Assembly (NCBI GenBank): GCA_013697735.1
Contig: JACCWH010000145.1
Location: 1 to 50,089, forward strand
Origin: Trueperaceae bacterium
Lineage (GTDB): Bacteria; Deinococcota; Deinococci; Deinococcales; Trueperaceae
Length of the DNA stretch: 50,089 bases
Direction of reading: 5' to 3'
Below are positions 35,003-45,669 of this stretch, one piece after another. Position 1 is the stretch's first letter. Each line of letters begins with the position of its first letter. Under the pieces are notes generated by a model. It was not told where the DNA came from. It saw only the letters and a program-made list of their open reading frames with translations, and ran no database searches. The position numbers and the translations under genes are program-made.

Positions 35003-35029
35003 GATGTTATGTTGTCATTACAGGCAAGC
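35003..35029. promoter_or_regulatory. Operator-like repeat, copy 2
   Basis: Second copy of the 27-base element, containing TTATGTTGTCATTACAGGC, differing from copy 1 at three positions. It ends 25 bases before the ATG of the rightward Gfo/Idh gene. TATGTT within it fits the TANNNT -10 pattern used in this genome, so a bound repressor could cover the rightward promoter directly. Confidence 0.6.
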
Positions 35030-35054
35030 TCGGGAGCTGCCCTCGGGAGGCGAC

Positions 35055-36077
35055 ATGGCACACGTCAGGGTCTGCGCGATCGGCACCGGCAGGGCCGGCA
35101 TGGTCCACGCCCGCAACTTCCGCTGGCACGTCCCCCATGCGGAACTCGTAGCGGTGGTCGACACGAACGCTGCGTCGGCGGCCACGGCAGCGCTCGAACT
35201 CGACCTCCCCGGACGTGGCTTCGCGACGCTCGCCGAGGCCACCGCCGCCGTCGACGTCGACGCGGTGGTGATCACCACCCCCACGTTCACGCACGAAGCG
35301 CTCGTTCGCGAGGCCGCGGCGCACGGCCTCCACGTCCTGTGCGAGAAGCCCATGGCGCTCACCGTCGCGTCGTGCGATGCGATGATCGCCGCCTGTGATC
35401 GGGCTGGCGTGCTGCTGCAGCTCGCCTTCATGCGGCGCTTCGATCCCCCCTTCGTGACGGCGAAACGCGACCTCGACGCCGACCTCGTGGGCGCGCCCCT
35501 CATCGTCCGCTCGCTCACGCGCGGGCCCGGGCTCCCTCCCGCCTGGGCGAACGACGTCGCCACCAGCAACGGCATGCTCGCCGAGGTCAACAGCCACGAC
35601 TTCGACACGGTCCGCTGGCTCGGGGGCGCCGACATCGTCGAGGTGTACGCGCGCGCGAGCGCCCGAAAGCGTCCCGACCTCCTCACCGAGCTCCCCGACT
35701 TCTACGACACCGCGATCGTGAGCGCCACTCTCGGCAACGGCGTGTACGCCATGATCGACGGCATCTGCCCCGCCGACTACGGCTATGATGCGCGTGCCGA
35801 GGTGGTGGCCGAGCGAGGCGTGCTCTTCGCCGGCGAGCTGCGTACGGACGGTTCGCTCCGCGTCACGCGTGACGGTGGCGAAGCGCGCGACCACTTCGTG
35901 AGTTGGCGCGACCGCTTCCGCCGCGCCTACGAAGCGGAGGCCGAGCACTTCGTGCGCTGCGTTCGCGATGGCGCGGTACCCTCCGTGGGTGGGATCGACG
36001 GCCGTGCGGCGGTGGCCGCGGTGGTGGCCGCGAACAGATCGATCTCGCAAGGGCGCGCAGTGCAGGTCGACGCCTGA
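35055..36077 (+). CDS. Gfo/Idh/MocA-family dehydrogenase (divergent copy, inositol 2-dehydrogenase-like)
   Basis: A 340-residue NAD(P)-dependent dehydrogenase. The N-terminal Rossmann motif is [14 protein letters not shown], the catalytic lysine lies in CEKPM (96-100), and [16 protein letters not shown] is the substrate/proton-relay block, closest in style to inositol 2-dehydrogenases. The ATG has GGGAGG four bases upstream. It is divergent from the ABC operon and shares its control region, so co-regulation is likely. A D-lactate dehydrogenase-like gene follows 47 bases later. Confidence 0.9.
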   Translation: MAHVRVCAIGTGRAGMVHARNFRWHVPHAELVAVVDTNAASAATAALELDLPGRGFATLAEATAAVDVDAVVITTPTFTHEALVREAAAHGLHVLCEKPMALTVASCDAMIAACDRAGVLLQLAFMRRFDPPFVTAKRDLDADLVGAPLIVRSLTRGPGLPPAWANDVATSNGMLAEVNSHDFDTVRWLGGADIVEVYARASARKRPDLLTELPDFYDTAIVSATLGNGVYAMIDGICPADYGYDARAEVVAERGVLFAGELRTDGSLRVTRDGGEARDHFVSWRDRFRRAYEAEAEHFVRCVRDGAVPSVGGIDGRAAVAAVVAANRSISQGRAVQVDA

Positions 36078-36124
36078 GGATCGCTGCCGGCACGACCCGC
36101 TTCGCGCCGGGAGGAGGAAGCGAC

Positions 36125-37132
36125 GTGAGGGTCGCCGTCTTCAGCACCAAGAGCTATGACCAGCGCTACCTCGAGCTCGCCAACGCCCTGCACGATCACG
36201 GCCACGAGCTCACCTTCTTCGAACCACGCCTGCTCGAATCGACGGCGCCCCTCGCGGCCGGCTTCCCTGCCGTCTGCGCGTTCGTCAACGATCAACTCGG
36301 CGGCCCCGTGCTCCGCGCGCTCCACGCGCAGGGGACGGAGCTCGTCGCGCTGCGTTCCGCCGGGTTCAACCACGTCGACCTCGCGGTGGCGTCCGAACTC
36401 GGCATGACGGTGGTGCGGGTTCCGGCGTACTCGCCCCACGCGGTCGCCGAGCACGCCCTCGCGCTCGTCATGGCACTGAACCGGAAGACCTTCCGAGCCT
36501 ACAACCGCGTGCGCGAGGGCAACTTCTCCCTCGAGGGGCTGCTCGGCTTCGATCTGCACGGCAAGACCGTGGGTGTGATCGGAACGGGCAAGATCGGCCT
36601 GATCTTCGCCCGCATCATGCGCGGGCTCGGTTGTCGGGTGCTGGCGTTCGACCCCTACCCCAGCCCCGAAGCGGAGGAGTTCGTGACGTACGTATCGCGC
36701 GCCGAACTCTTCGCGGCGGCGGACGTGATCTCACTCCACTGCCCACTGACGCCCGAGACGCACCACCTCATCGACGACGACACCGTCGACCAGATGAAGG
36801 ACGGCGTGATGCTCATCAACACGAGCCGCGGCCAACTCGTCGACACGCGCGCCGTGATCGAGGGGCTCAAGTGCGACCGAATCGGGCACCTCGGCCTCGA
36901 CGTGTACGAAGAGGAGGAGGACCTCTTCTTCCAGGACCTCTCCGACCGCGTGATCCGCGACGACGTCTTCTCGCGCCTGCTCACCTTCCCGAACGTCCTG
37001 ATCACGGGGCACCAGGGCTTCTTCACGCGCGAGGCCGTGACGAGCATCGCCGAGACGACGTTGGCGAACGTCACCGCGTACGAGCGCGGGCACGGCACCA
37101 TGCACGTCGTCACCGCCGACAAGATCGCCTGA
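36125..37132 (+). CDS. ldhA: D-lactate dehydrogenase-like 2-hydroxyacid dehydrogenase
   Basis: A 335-residue NAD-dependent enzyme of the LdhA type, reducing pyruvate to D-lactate or acting on a similar 2-oxo acid. The start [16 protein letters not shown], the loop [14 protein letters not shown], the cofactor loop VIGTGKIG (151-158), and catalytic R235 ([10 protein letters not shown]), E264 ([10 protein letters not shown]) and H296 (ITGHQGFF) match LdhA closely. The GTG start has GGAGGA upstream. It is probably co-transcribed with the Gfo/Idh gene, which would place it at the reducing end of the sugar pathway; a housekeeping fermentative role is equally possible. Confidence 0.9.
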   Translation: MRVAVFSTKSYDQRYLELANALHDHGHELTFFEPRLLESTAPLAAGFPAVCAFVNDQLGGPVLRALHAQGTELVALRSAGFNHVDLAVASELGMTVVRVPAYSPHAVAEHALALVMALNRKTFRAYNRVREGNFSLEGLLGFDLHGKTVGVIGTGKIGLIFARIMRGLGCRVLAFDPYPSPEAEEFVTYVSRAELFAAADVISLHCPLTPETHHLIDDDTVDQMKDGVMLINTSRGQLVDTRAVIEGLKCDRIGHLGLDVYEEEEDLFFQDLSDRVIRDDVFSRLLTFPNVLITGHQGFFTREAVTSIAETTLANVTAYERGHGTMHVVTADKIA

Positions 37133-37198
37133 CGCGGTCCCCGTCTCGTGAATGGCGTGAGGCTGGCGCCCCGCGTGTTCGCCTGAGTCGCGTCGCGA

Positions 37199-37558
37199 CT
37201 ACCGATCGCCGACGAGCATCGCGAGGCGCTTCGGTGCCACCGTCACGTACGCATCGTGCAGAAGGGCGGTGACATCGTCCCAGTCGACGTCACCGTCGAG
37301 GTAGACGCCGAGCCAGCCACGATGCCCGACGTAGGGGGGCCGGAAGAAGTGCTCCGGCCGCGTGGCGATGAACGCCTCCTGCGCGCCCGGCGGCGCGGCG
37401 CACCAGAGCGCCCGCCGCATGTCGTGATGGCCGTGGTGGTACGAGGCGAATTGGGGCTTCTCACGCACGAACCAGGCTGGGTGGCCATGGCTCGTTCGCT
37501 CGGTCGCCTCGGGCAACGCGAGACATGCGCGGCGGAGTTGCTCGAGGGCCTCGTCCAT
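37199..37558 (-). CDS. MmcQ/YjbR family protein
   Basis: A 119-residue small protein with the CyaY-like/MmcQ-YjbR fold pattern: LALPEATERTSHGHPAWFV near the N terminus, FFRPPYVGHRGWLGVYL in the middle, and a C-terminal WDDVTALLHDAYVTVAPKRL. The family is often described as DNA-binding-like, but its function is not established. The ATG is preceded six bases upstream by CAGACT, a weak version of the leaderless -10 box. It stands alone between two rightward genes. Confidence 0.82.
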   Translation of the reverse strand: MDEALEQLRRACLALPEATERTSHGHPAWFVREKPQFASYHHGHHDMRRALWCAAPPGAQEAFIATRPEHFFRPPYVGHRGWLGVYLDGDVDWDDVTALLHDAYVTVAPKRLAMLVGDR

Positions 37559-37628
37559 GGGCCGAGTCTGGCACGGCGAGCGTGCGCTGGGCGCTTGTGC
37601 CCTGGACCCGGGCCCCGGGCCCCGGCGG

Positions 37629-37634
37629 TACCAT
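37629..37634 (+). promoter_or_regulatory. Leaderless -10 box for the potassium channel gene
   Basis: TACCAT ends five bases before the ATG at 37640; no Shine-Dalgarno is present between them. Confidence 0.4.
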
Positions 37635-37639
37635 GACGG

Positions 37640-38500
37640 ATGCCCACGCGCGAACGCATCGGACGGGTGATCTTCGGAACCGACACGCCGGCCGGACGCG
37701 CCTTCGACGTGATCCTGCTGTGGGCGATCGTGGTGAGCGTGGTCGCGGTGGTGCTCGAGAGCGTTCCGTCGATCCGCGCGACGTACGGCGCCGAGCTCGT
37801 CGTCGCCGAGTGGGCGTTCACCGTCGCCTTCACGGTGGAGTACGCCTTCCGCCTCGCGACCGCTCGACGCCCCCGCCGCTACGCCTCGAGCTTCTACGGC
37901 GCCATCGATCTCTTGGCCGTGCTCCCGTCCTACCTCGGCCTGCTCTTCGGCGGAGCGCCGTTACTCGTGGTGCTGCGGGCGCTGCGGCTGCTCCGGGTCT
38001 TCCGGGTGCTGAAGCTCACGCGCTACCTGGGGGAGGCGGGCGTGCTCTCGCGCGCGCTGGGGGCGAGTCGCGTAAAGATCACGGTCTTCCTCACGTTCGT
38101 GCTCACGGTCGTGCTCGTCGTGGGGTCGTTCATGTACGTGGTCGAGGGCCCCACGAGCGGCTTCGAGAGCATCCCCGTGAGCGTCTATTGGGCGATCGTG
38201 ACGCTCACGACCGTGGGGTACGGCGACATCACCCCGCTGACACCGCTCGGCCGCACGCTCGCGGCTGCGCTGATGATCCTCGGCTACGCCGTGATCGCCG
38301 TGCCCACGGGGATCGTGACCACGGAGTTGGTGCGGGCGGGCGAAGCGCGCGATGGAACCACGGTTCGGGAGACACCGGGGCGTGCGGCGCCCAGGCGCGA
38401 GTGCATGGCGTGCGGCCTCGTCGGGCACGGGAGCGACGCAGGCTTCTGCCGCCGCTGCGGCGCCGCTCTCGACCAGAGCGAGGCGTCCGAGACGGAGTAG
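37640..38500 (+). CDS. Voltage-gated potassium channel with C-terminal zinc ribbon
   Basis: A 286-residue Kv-like ion channel with six helices. S4 (about 109-130) carries arginines at regular threes (R113, R116, R119, R122) in VLRALRLLRVFRVLKLTRYL. The pore loop has the potassium filter TVGYGD at 191-196. After the last helix a cytoplasmic tail holds a CxxC-x11-CxxC zinc ribbon (C255, C258, C270, C273; CMACG and CRRCG). The ribbon may mediate assembly or metal/redox sensing. Start ATG fits a leaderless TACCAT box. Confidence 0.92.
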   Translation: MPTRERIGRVIFGTDTPAGRAFDVILLWAIVVSVVAVVLESVPSIRATYGAELVVAEWAFTVAFTVEYAFRLATARRPRRYASSFYGAIDLLAVLPSYLGLLFGGAPLLVVLRALRLLRVFRVLKLTRYLGEAGVLSRALGASRVKITVFLTFVLTVVLVVGSFMYVVEGPTSGFESIPVSVYWAIVTLTTVGYGDITPLTPLGRTLAAALMILGYAVIAVPTGIVTTELVRAGEARDGTTVRETPGRAAPRRECMACGLVGHGSDAGFCRRCGAALDQSEASETE

Positions 38501-38519
38501 ACCCTGGGCCCAGCCGACC

Positions 38520-42368
<3,849 letters not shown>

Positions 42369-42408
42369 ACGACCGACGCGACCACGTCGCGTTCCTGACA
42401 CATCACGA

Positions 42409-42460
42409 CGAGCAGCTCCTTCTGGGGCTGCTCGCGAGCAGCTCCTTCGGGGGCTGCTCG
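42409..42460. terminator. Tandem twin hairpins (bidirectional terminator)
   Basis: Two adjacent 26-base hairpins, 42409-42434 and 42435-42460, identical except for one base. Each has an 11-bp stem beginning CGAGCAGCTCC; the loops are TTCT in the first and the very stable TTCG tetraloop in the second. TTTCG follows on the plus strand. They lie between convergent CHRD and MFS genes. Confidence 0.8.
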
Positions 42461-42498
42461 TTTCGTACGTCGACGCCTCCGCGGCGGCATCAGCGCGC

Positions 42499-43821
42499 TC
42501 ACGATTCGTCGCTGGACTCGACACGTGCCTCGGCGACGGGCACCTCAGGTGGTCGCCGGCGCGCGACCAACGCCACCCCCGCGTACGCCACCACGCTCAC
42601 GAGCGTGAACACCGCGCCGATCGCCAACGCCAGGCGCGGGTCACCGAGCGAAGCGACGAACCCGAGCGTCCCCGAACCGATCGCGATGCCCAGGAAGAAG
42701 ACCAGCGAGTTCAGGCTGAGCATGATCGAGCGTCGCTGGCTCGGCACTGCGTCGTTGAGGAGCGCATCGTGGGGGACGTTCTGGGTGGAGATCGCGAAGT
42801 ATGCCAGGCCGAGACCGATCGCTACGCCGGCGCCGCCCGCCTGCGTCGCCAGCACCAGCATCGCTCCCCCCTTCAGGATCTGACTCGCCGCCGCCAGGGC
42901 GACCGGGCCGCCCGGGAAGCGGTCGCCGAAGTGCATCACGGCCAAGCTGCCGAGCAGCCCCGCGGCGCCCAGCACGAATCCGAGAAGACCGAACACGCCG
43001 CTCGACTCGGGGTCGGTCCCGAAGGTGAGCCCCGCGATCGGCTGCCAGAACGTCTCGAGGCTGATGGTGGCCACACCCATCGCCACACCGGCCAACAACA
43101 GGTACGGCATCACGGGAATGCTCCGCGCAAGCCGCAATCCGTCGCGGATCACCGCCGGTGTGCCCCGTGCCCGCGACAGGGTACGCGCGCCCGCGTACTC
43201 GGGTTCCTCGACGAGCGCGAGCGTCAGCCACAGCGCCAGCGCTCGCAGCACCAGACCGGCGAAGAGCGCGATCCCGAAGCCGGCCAGGGGCCACGGCAGG
43301 TTCCAGCCACTCAGGAGCGACGGGAGCACGCCACCGATGGCGGCGCCCGCGAGCATGGCCGCCGTCTGCGCCACGCCGATGCGGGCGAGGTTCTTCTGGA
43401 GGCTGACGGGAGTGTCGAGCGCCGTGAGCTTGTCGACGTACCACGCGTCGAGCGCGCCGCTGTGCAGCGCCGCTCCGATCCCTTGGAAGACCGCGTAGAG
43501 CAGCAGCATGAAAGGCCCGCCCACGAAGAGGAGCAGCGCGAACGACACGAAGGTGCAGGCCTGCGACACGAGCGCGATCGGTTTGCGACCGATCGCATCC
43601 GCGAGGCCTCCGGTCGGGACCTCGAGCAGCACGACGAAGATCGCGCGCAGCGCGAAGGCGAATCCGATCGCCGCGAGGTCGAGTCCGCGGTCGGTCATGT
43701 GCAGTACGAGCACCGGCAGGGGGAGCCAGATCGCGAACTCCTGCAGGCCAGCGAGCAGTGCGAAGCGCCCGGTGACCCCGCGTTCGCTCGTCAGCGGCAG
43801 TCGGCGCCGAAGACCCGTCAC
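42499..43821 (-). CDS. Major facilitator superfamily transporter
   Basis: A 440-residue membrane protein with about twelve helices. The loop after helix 2 carries the MFS motif GGLADAIGRKP. The general pattern (LEVPTGGLADAIGRK, LDAWYVDKL) resembles the drug- or metabolite-efflux subgroup often annotated as DHA1-like; substrate unknown. The GTG start lacks a good ribosome site and the nearby TAGG is a poor -10, so the exact start is uncertain. A hydrophilic tail rich in serine and glutamate ends the protein. Confidence 0.87.
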   Translation of the reverse strand: MTGLRRRLPLTSERGVTGRFALLAGLQEFAIWLPLPVLVLHMTDRGLDLAAIGFAFALRAIFVVLLEVPTGGLADAIGRKPIALVSQACTFVSFALLLFVGGPFMLLLYAVFQGIGAALHSGALDAWYVDKLTALDTPVSLQKNLARIGVAQTAAMLAGAAIGGVLPSLLSGWNLPWPLAGFGIALFAGLVLRALALWLTLALVEEPEYAGARTLSRARGTPAVIRDGLRLARSIPVMPYLLLAGVAMGVATISLETFWQPIAGLTFGTDPESSGVFGLLGFVLGAAGLLGSLAVMHFGDRFPGGPVALAAASQILKGGAMLVLATQAGGAGVAIGLGLAYFAISTQNVPHDALLNDAVPSQRRSIMLSLNSLVFFLGIAIGSGTLGFVASLGDPRLALAIGAVFTLVSVVAYAGVALVARRRPPEVPVAEARVESSDES

Positions 43822-44007
43822 CTACGTGGCTCCGAGTGGCGACGAGCCGCCCGGAGGATTTGGCCTTCGACGCGAACGCATATGGTTCAGGGTACCAATA
43901 GTTTCGCTGCACGCGTGCGTGACCTTGGCAGGTTCGCCCCGTGAGCGTCTGGTGGTGGGGGGGCGCTCGCGACGACCCTCGGACGCGGTAGGTCTGACAC
44001 CACCACG

Positions 44008-44013
44008 TAGGAT
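44008..44013 (+). promoter_or_regulatory. Leaderless -10 box for the GNAT gene
   Basis: TAGGAT ends seven bases before the ATG at 44021, with no ribosome site between them. Confidence 0.45.
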
Positions 44014-44020
44014 GCGCCCC

Positions 44021-44680
44021 ATGCACATCCCCAGCCTTCCTCGTCCTCGACCCGAGTGCGTGACGCTCGAAGGACGCTACGCACGCCTCGAGCCCCTCGA
44101 TCCCACACGGCACGGGGCGGCGCTGCGCGAGGCGACGTTCGCCACCGGCAGCGAGGCGCGGCTTCGGTACGTCCCCGACGTCCCTGCCGACGCCGTCGGC
44201 TACCGATCGTGGCTCGAGGCGACGGCCGCCAGCGAGGACCCGCTCTTCTTCGCGGTGATCGACAGAGCGGGCGAACGCTGCGAGGGACGGCAGGCGCTCA
44301 TGCGCGTGGACCCCGAGCACGGGGTGATCGAACTCGGCCACATCGTGTGGGGTCCGGTGATCGCCCGCACGCGCGTCGCGACGGAAGCCTTCGCGCTCGC
44401 AGCCACCTATGCGCTCGACGTGCTCGGCTACCGGCGGCTCGAGTGGAAGTGCCACGCAGAGAATGCCGCCAGCCGCCGCGCCGCCGAGCGCTTCGGCTTC
44501 ACGTACGAAGGCACCTTCCGTCAGCACATGGTCGCAAAGGGTACGAACCGCGACACGGCCTGGTTCTCACTGCTCGACCACGAGTGGCCCGAGATTCGTG
44601 AGCGCCTCGACGCCTGGCTGGCGCCGACGAACTTCGACGAGGCGGGCCGGCAGCGGGCGTCACTCGCACACGTTCGCTGA
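44021..44680 (+). CDS. GNAT-family N-acetyltransferase (RimJ/RimL type)
   Basis: A 219-residue acetyltransferase. Typical features are TLEGRYARLEPLD at the N terminus, ELGHIVWGPVIARTRVATEA for the beta-4/acetyl-CoA region, the block LGYRRLEWKCHAENAASRRA, and AERFGFTYEGTFRQHMVAKG. This pattern is common to proteins annotated as ribosomal-protein-type or small-molecule acetyltransferases; the acceptor is unknown. Upstream in-frame extension exists, but ATG at 44021 is set by the TAGGAT box and by similarity of the first block to family starts. Confidence 0.9.
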   Translation: MHIPSLPRPRPECVTLEGRYARLEPLDPTRHGAALREATFATGSEARLRYVPDVPADAVGYRSWLEATAASEDPLFFAVIDRAGERCEGRQALMRVDPEHGVIELGHIVWGPVIARTRVATEAFALAATYALDVLGYRRLEWKCHAENAASRRAAERFGFTYEGTFRQHMVAKGTNRDTAWFSLLDHEWPEIRERLDAWLAPTNFDEAGRQRASLAHVR

Positions 44681-44712
44681 CGGCAGGGCTCCACGAGCCC
44701 ACACCGCTGCCG
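44681..44712. terminator. Hairpin after the GNAT gene
   Basis: Directly after the stop, 44681-44686 pairs with 44707-44712 and an inner GGCTC-CAC-GAGCC hairpin lies at 44687-44699. No U tract. It may end the GNAT transcript and the opposite micro-gene transcript. Confidence 0.45.
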
Positions 44713-44721
44713 GCATGAGAA

Positions 44722-44811
44722 TCACCACATCCATGGGAAGCACGCGGCGAGCGTCGGGGCGGTGATGAGGAGCACGAGGATGAATCGGAACCGTCGGAGC
44801 CGTCCATGCAT
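44722..44811 (-). CDS. 29-residue lipoprotein-like micro-gene
   Basis: A 30-codon frame reading MHGRLRRFRFILVLL, then a hydrophobic run to TLAAC, then FPWMW and TGA. It has a basic N terminus, a hydrophobic core and a LAAC lipobox with the cysteine near residue 24, so the mature product would be a lipid-anchored peptide of six residues. AAGGA lies seven bases before the ATG. It lies 42 bases after the short BTAD regulator on the same strand, so it may be co-transcribed with it. Its size recalls entericidin-type lipopeptides, but no homology is claimed. Confidence 0.45.
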   Translation of the reverse strand: MHGRLRRFRFILVLLITAPTLAACFPWMW

Positions 44812-44853
44812 GTCGAATCCTTTCGCTCTCGTGGAGTGTGGTGCGCCTCGAGG

Positions 44854-45669
44854 CTACGATCGGGGGCGTTGATCGAGCGTTGGTACCGAGCGGTCGTCAT
44901 CGCTGCGGATCGATTCGGCCAGCCGGCGGGTGTCGCGGCACGGCTCGACGTCGTACTCCTCACGAAGACGTGACACGAAGCGCGCGAAGAGGGCGAGTGC
45001 TCGATGCCCGTCCCCGACTCGGGCGAGCGCTTCGATCGTCTGGTGCGCCACCTCCTCGTCGGTGATGTCGTCCTCGATGAGGTCGCACAGCAGCCCGACC
45101 GCCGCGGCGTGGTCGCCGCGGTCGCCGTGTTCGGCCGCAGCCCGGAGCAACCCTCGGCGCCGCCACTGCCGTACGTGCTCGCGCTCCCCAGTGAGCCACT
45201 CGCCGAAGGCGCCACCACACGTCACGAGACCGCCGAGGAGGTCGCCGCGATGGCGGGCGACGTCGTGCCAACGGCCCGACGAGCATGCCTCGCGGAGGTC
45301 GAGGGCGTCGCTCGCGACGGACCAGCGCACGGCACTGGCCGTCGCCTCGAGTTCCGTCGCTTGCGCTCGGCGCCCGAGCGTGTGGATCAGGTGCCTGAGG
45401 TTGCGACGTGCGGCCTCCTCGGGTAGATCCGCCCACAGGAGGTGGGCGAGGCGGTACCGCGGAACCCAGTCGGCCACGTACGCAAGGTAGGAGAGGAACT
45501 GGAAGCGGCGCTCGGGAAGGACCGGCACCCATGTCGACGCCAGCCTGAGCCGGCCGTGCCCGAGGAGTTCGGCGCACCGATCCGTCGCGAGTGACGCTCG
45601 CAGCGCGGTCGGATTCCACGCGAGAGCGCCTCCCTCCATCCCCGAGTCGGTCGCGCCCTGGTCAGCCAT
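44854..45669 (-). CDS. Short BTAD-domain regulator (SARP-like), paralogue of the upstream gene
   Basis: A 271-residue protein matching only the N-terminal part of its upstream neighbour: a winged-helix region (VLPERRFQFLSYLAYVADWVPRYRLAHLLW) and a BTAD/TPR-like block ending EALARVGDGHRALALFARFVSRLREEYDVEPC. It has no NB-ARC ATPase and no C-terminal TPR part. The ATG overlaps the upstream gene's stop by eight bases, so translation is coupled. It is either a reduced duplicate or a partner of the full regulator. Longer readings that start further upstream lie inside the neighbour's coding region. Confidence 0.8.
   Translation of the reverse strand: MADQGATDSGMEGGALAWNPTALRASLATDRCAELLGHGRLRLASTWVPVLPERRFQFLSYLAYVADWVPRYRLAHLLWADLPEEAARRNLRHLIHTLGRRAQATELEATASAVRWSVASDALDLREACSSGRWHDVARHRGDLLGGLVTCGGAFGEWLTGEREHVRQWRRRGLLRAAAEHGDRGDHAAAVGLLCDLIEDDITDEEVAHQTIEALARVGDGHRALALFARFVSRLREEYDVEPCRDTRRLAESIRSDDDRSVPTLDQRPRS

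Noticed and set aside
37186-37200. Palindrome AGTCGCG-T-CGCGACT at the end of the MmcQ/YjbR gene
   Set aside because: Too short a hairpin after allowing a loop and overlapping a stop codon; chance palindromes are common in such GC-rich DNA.
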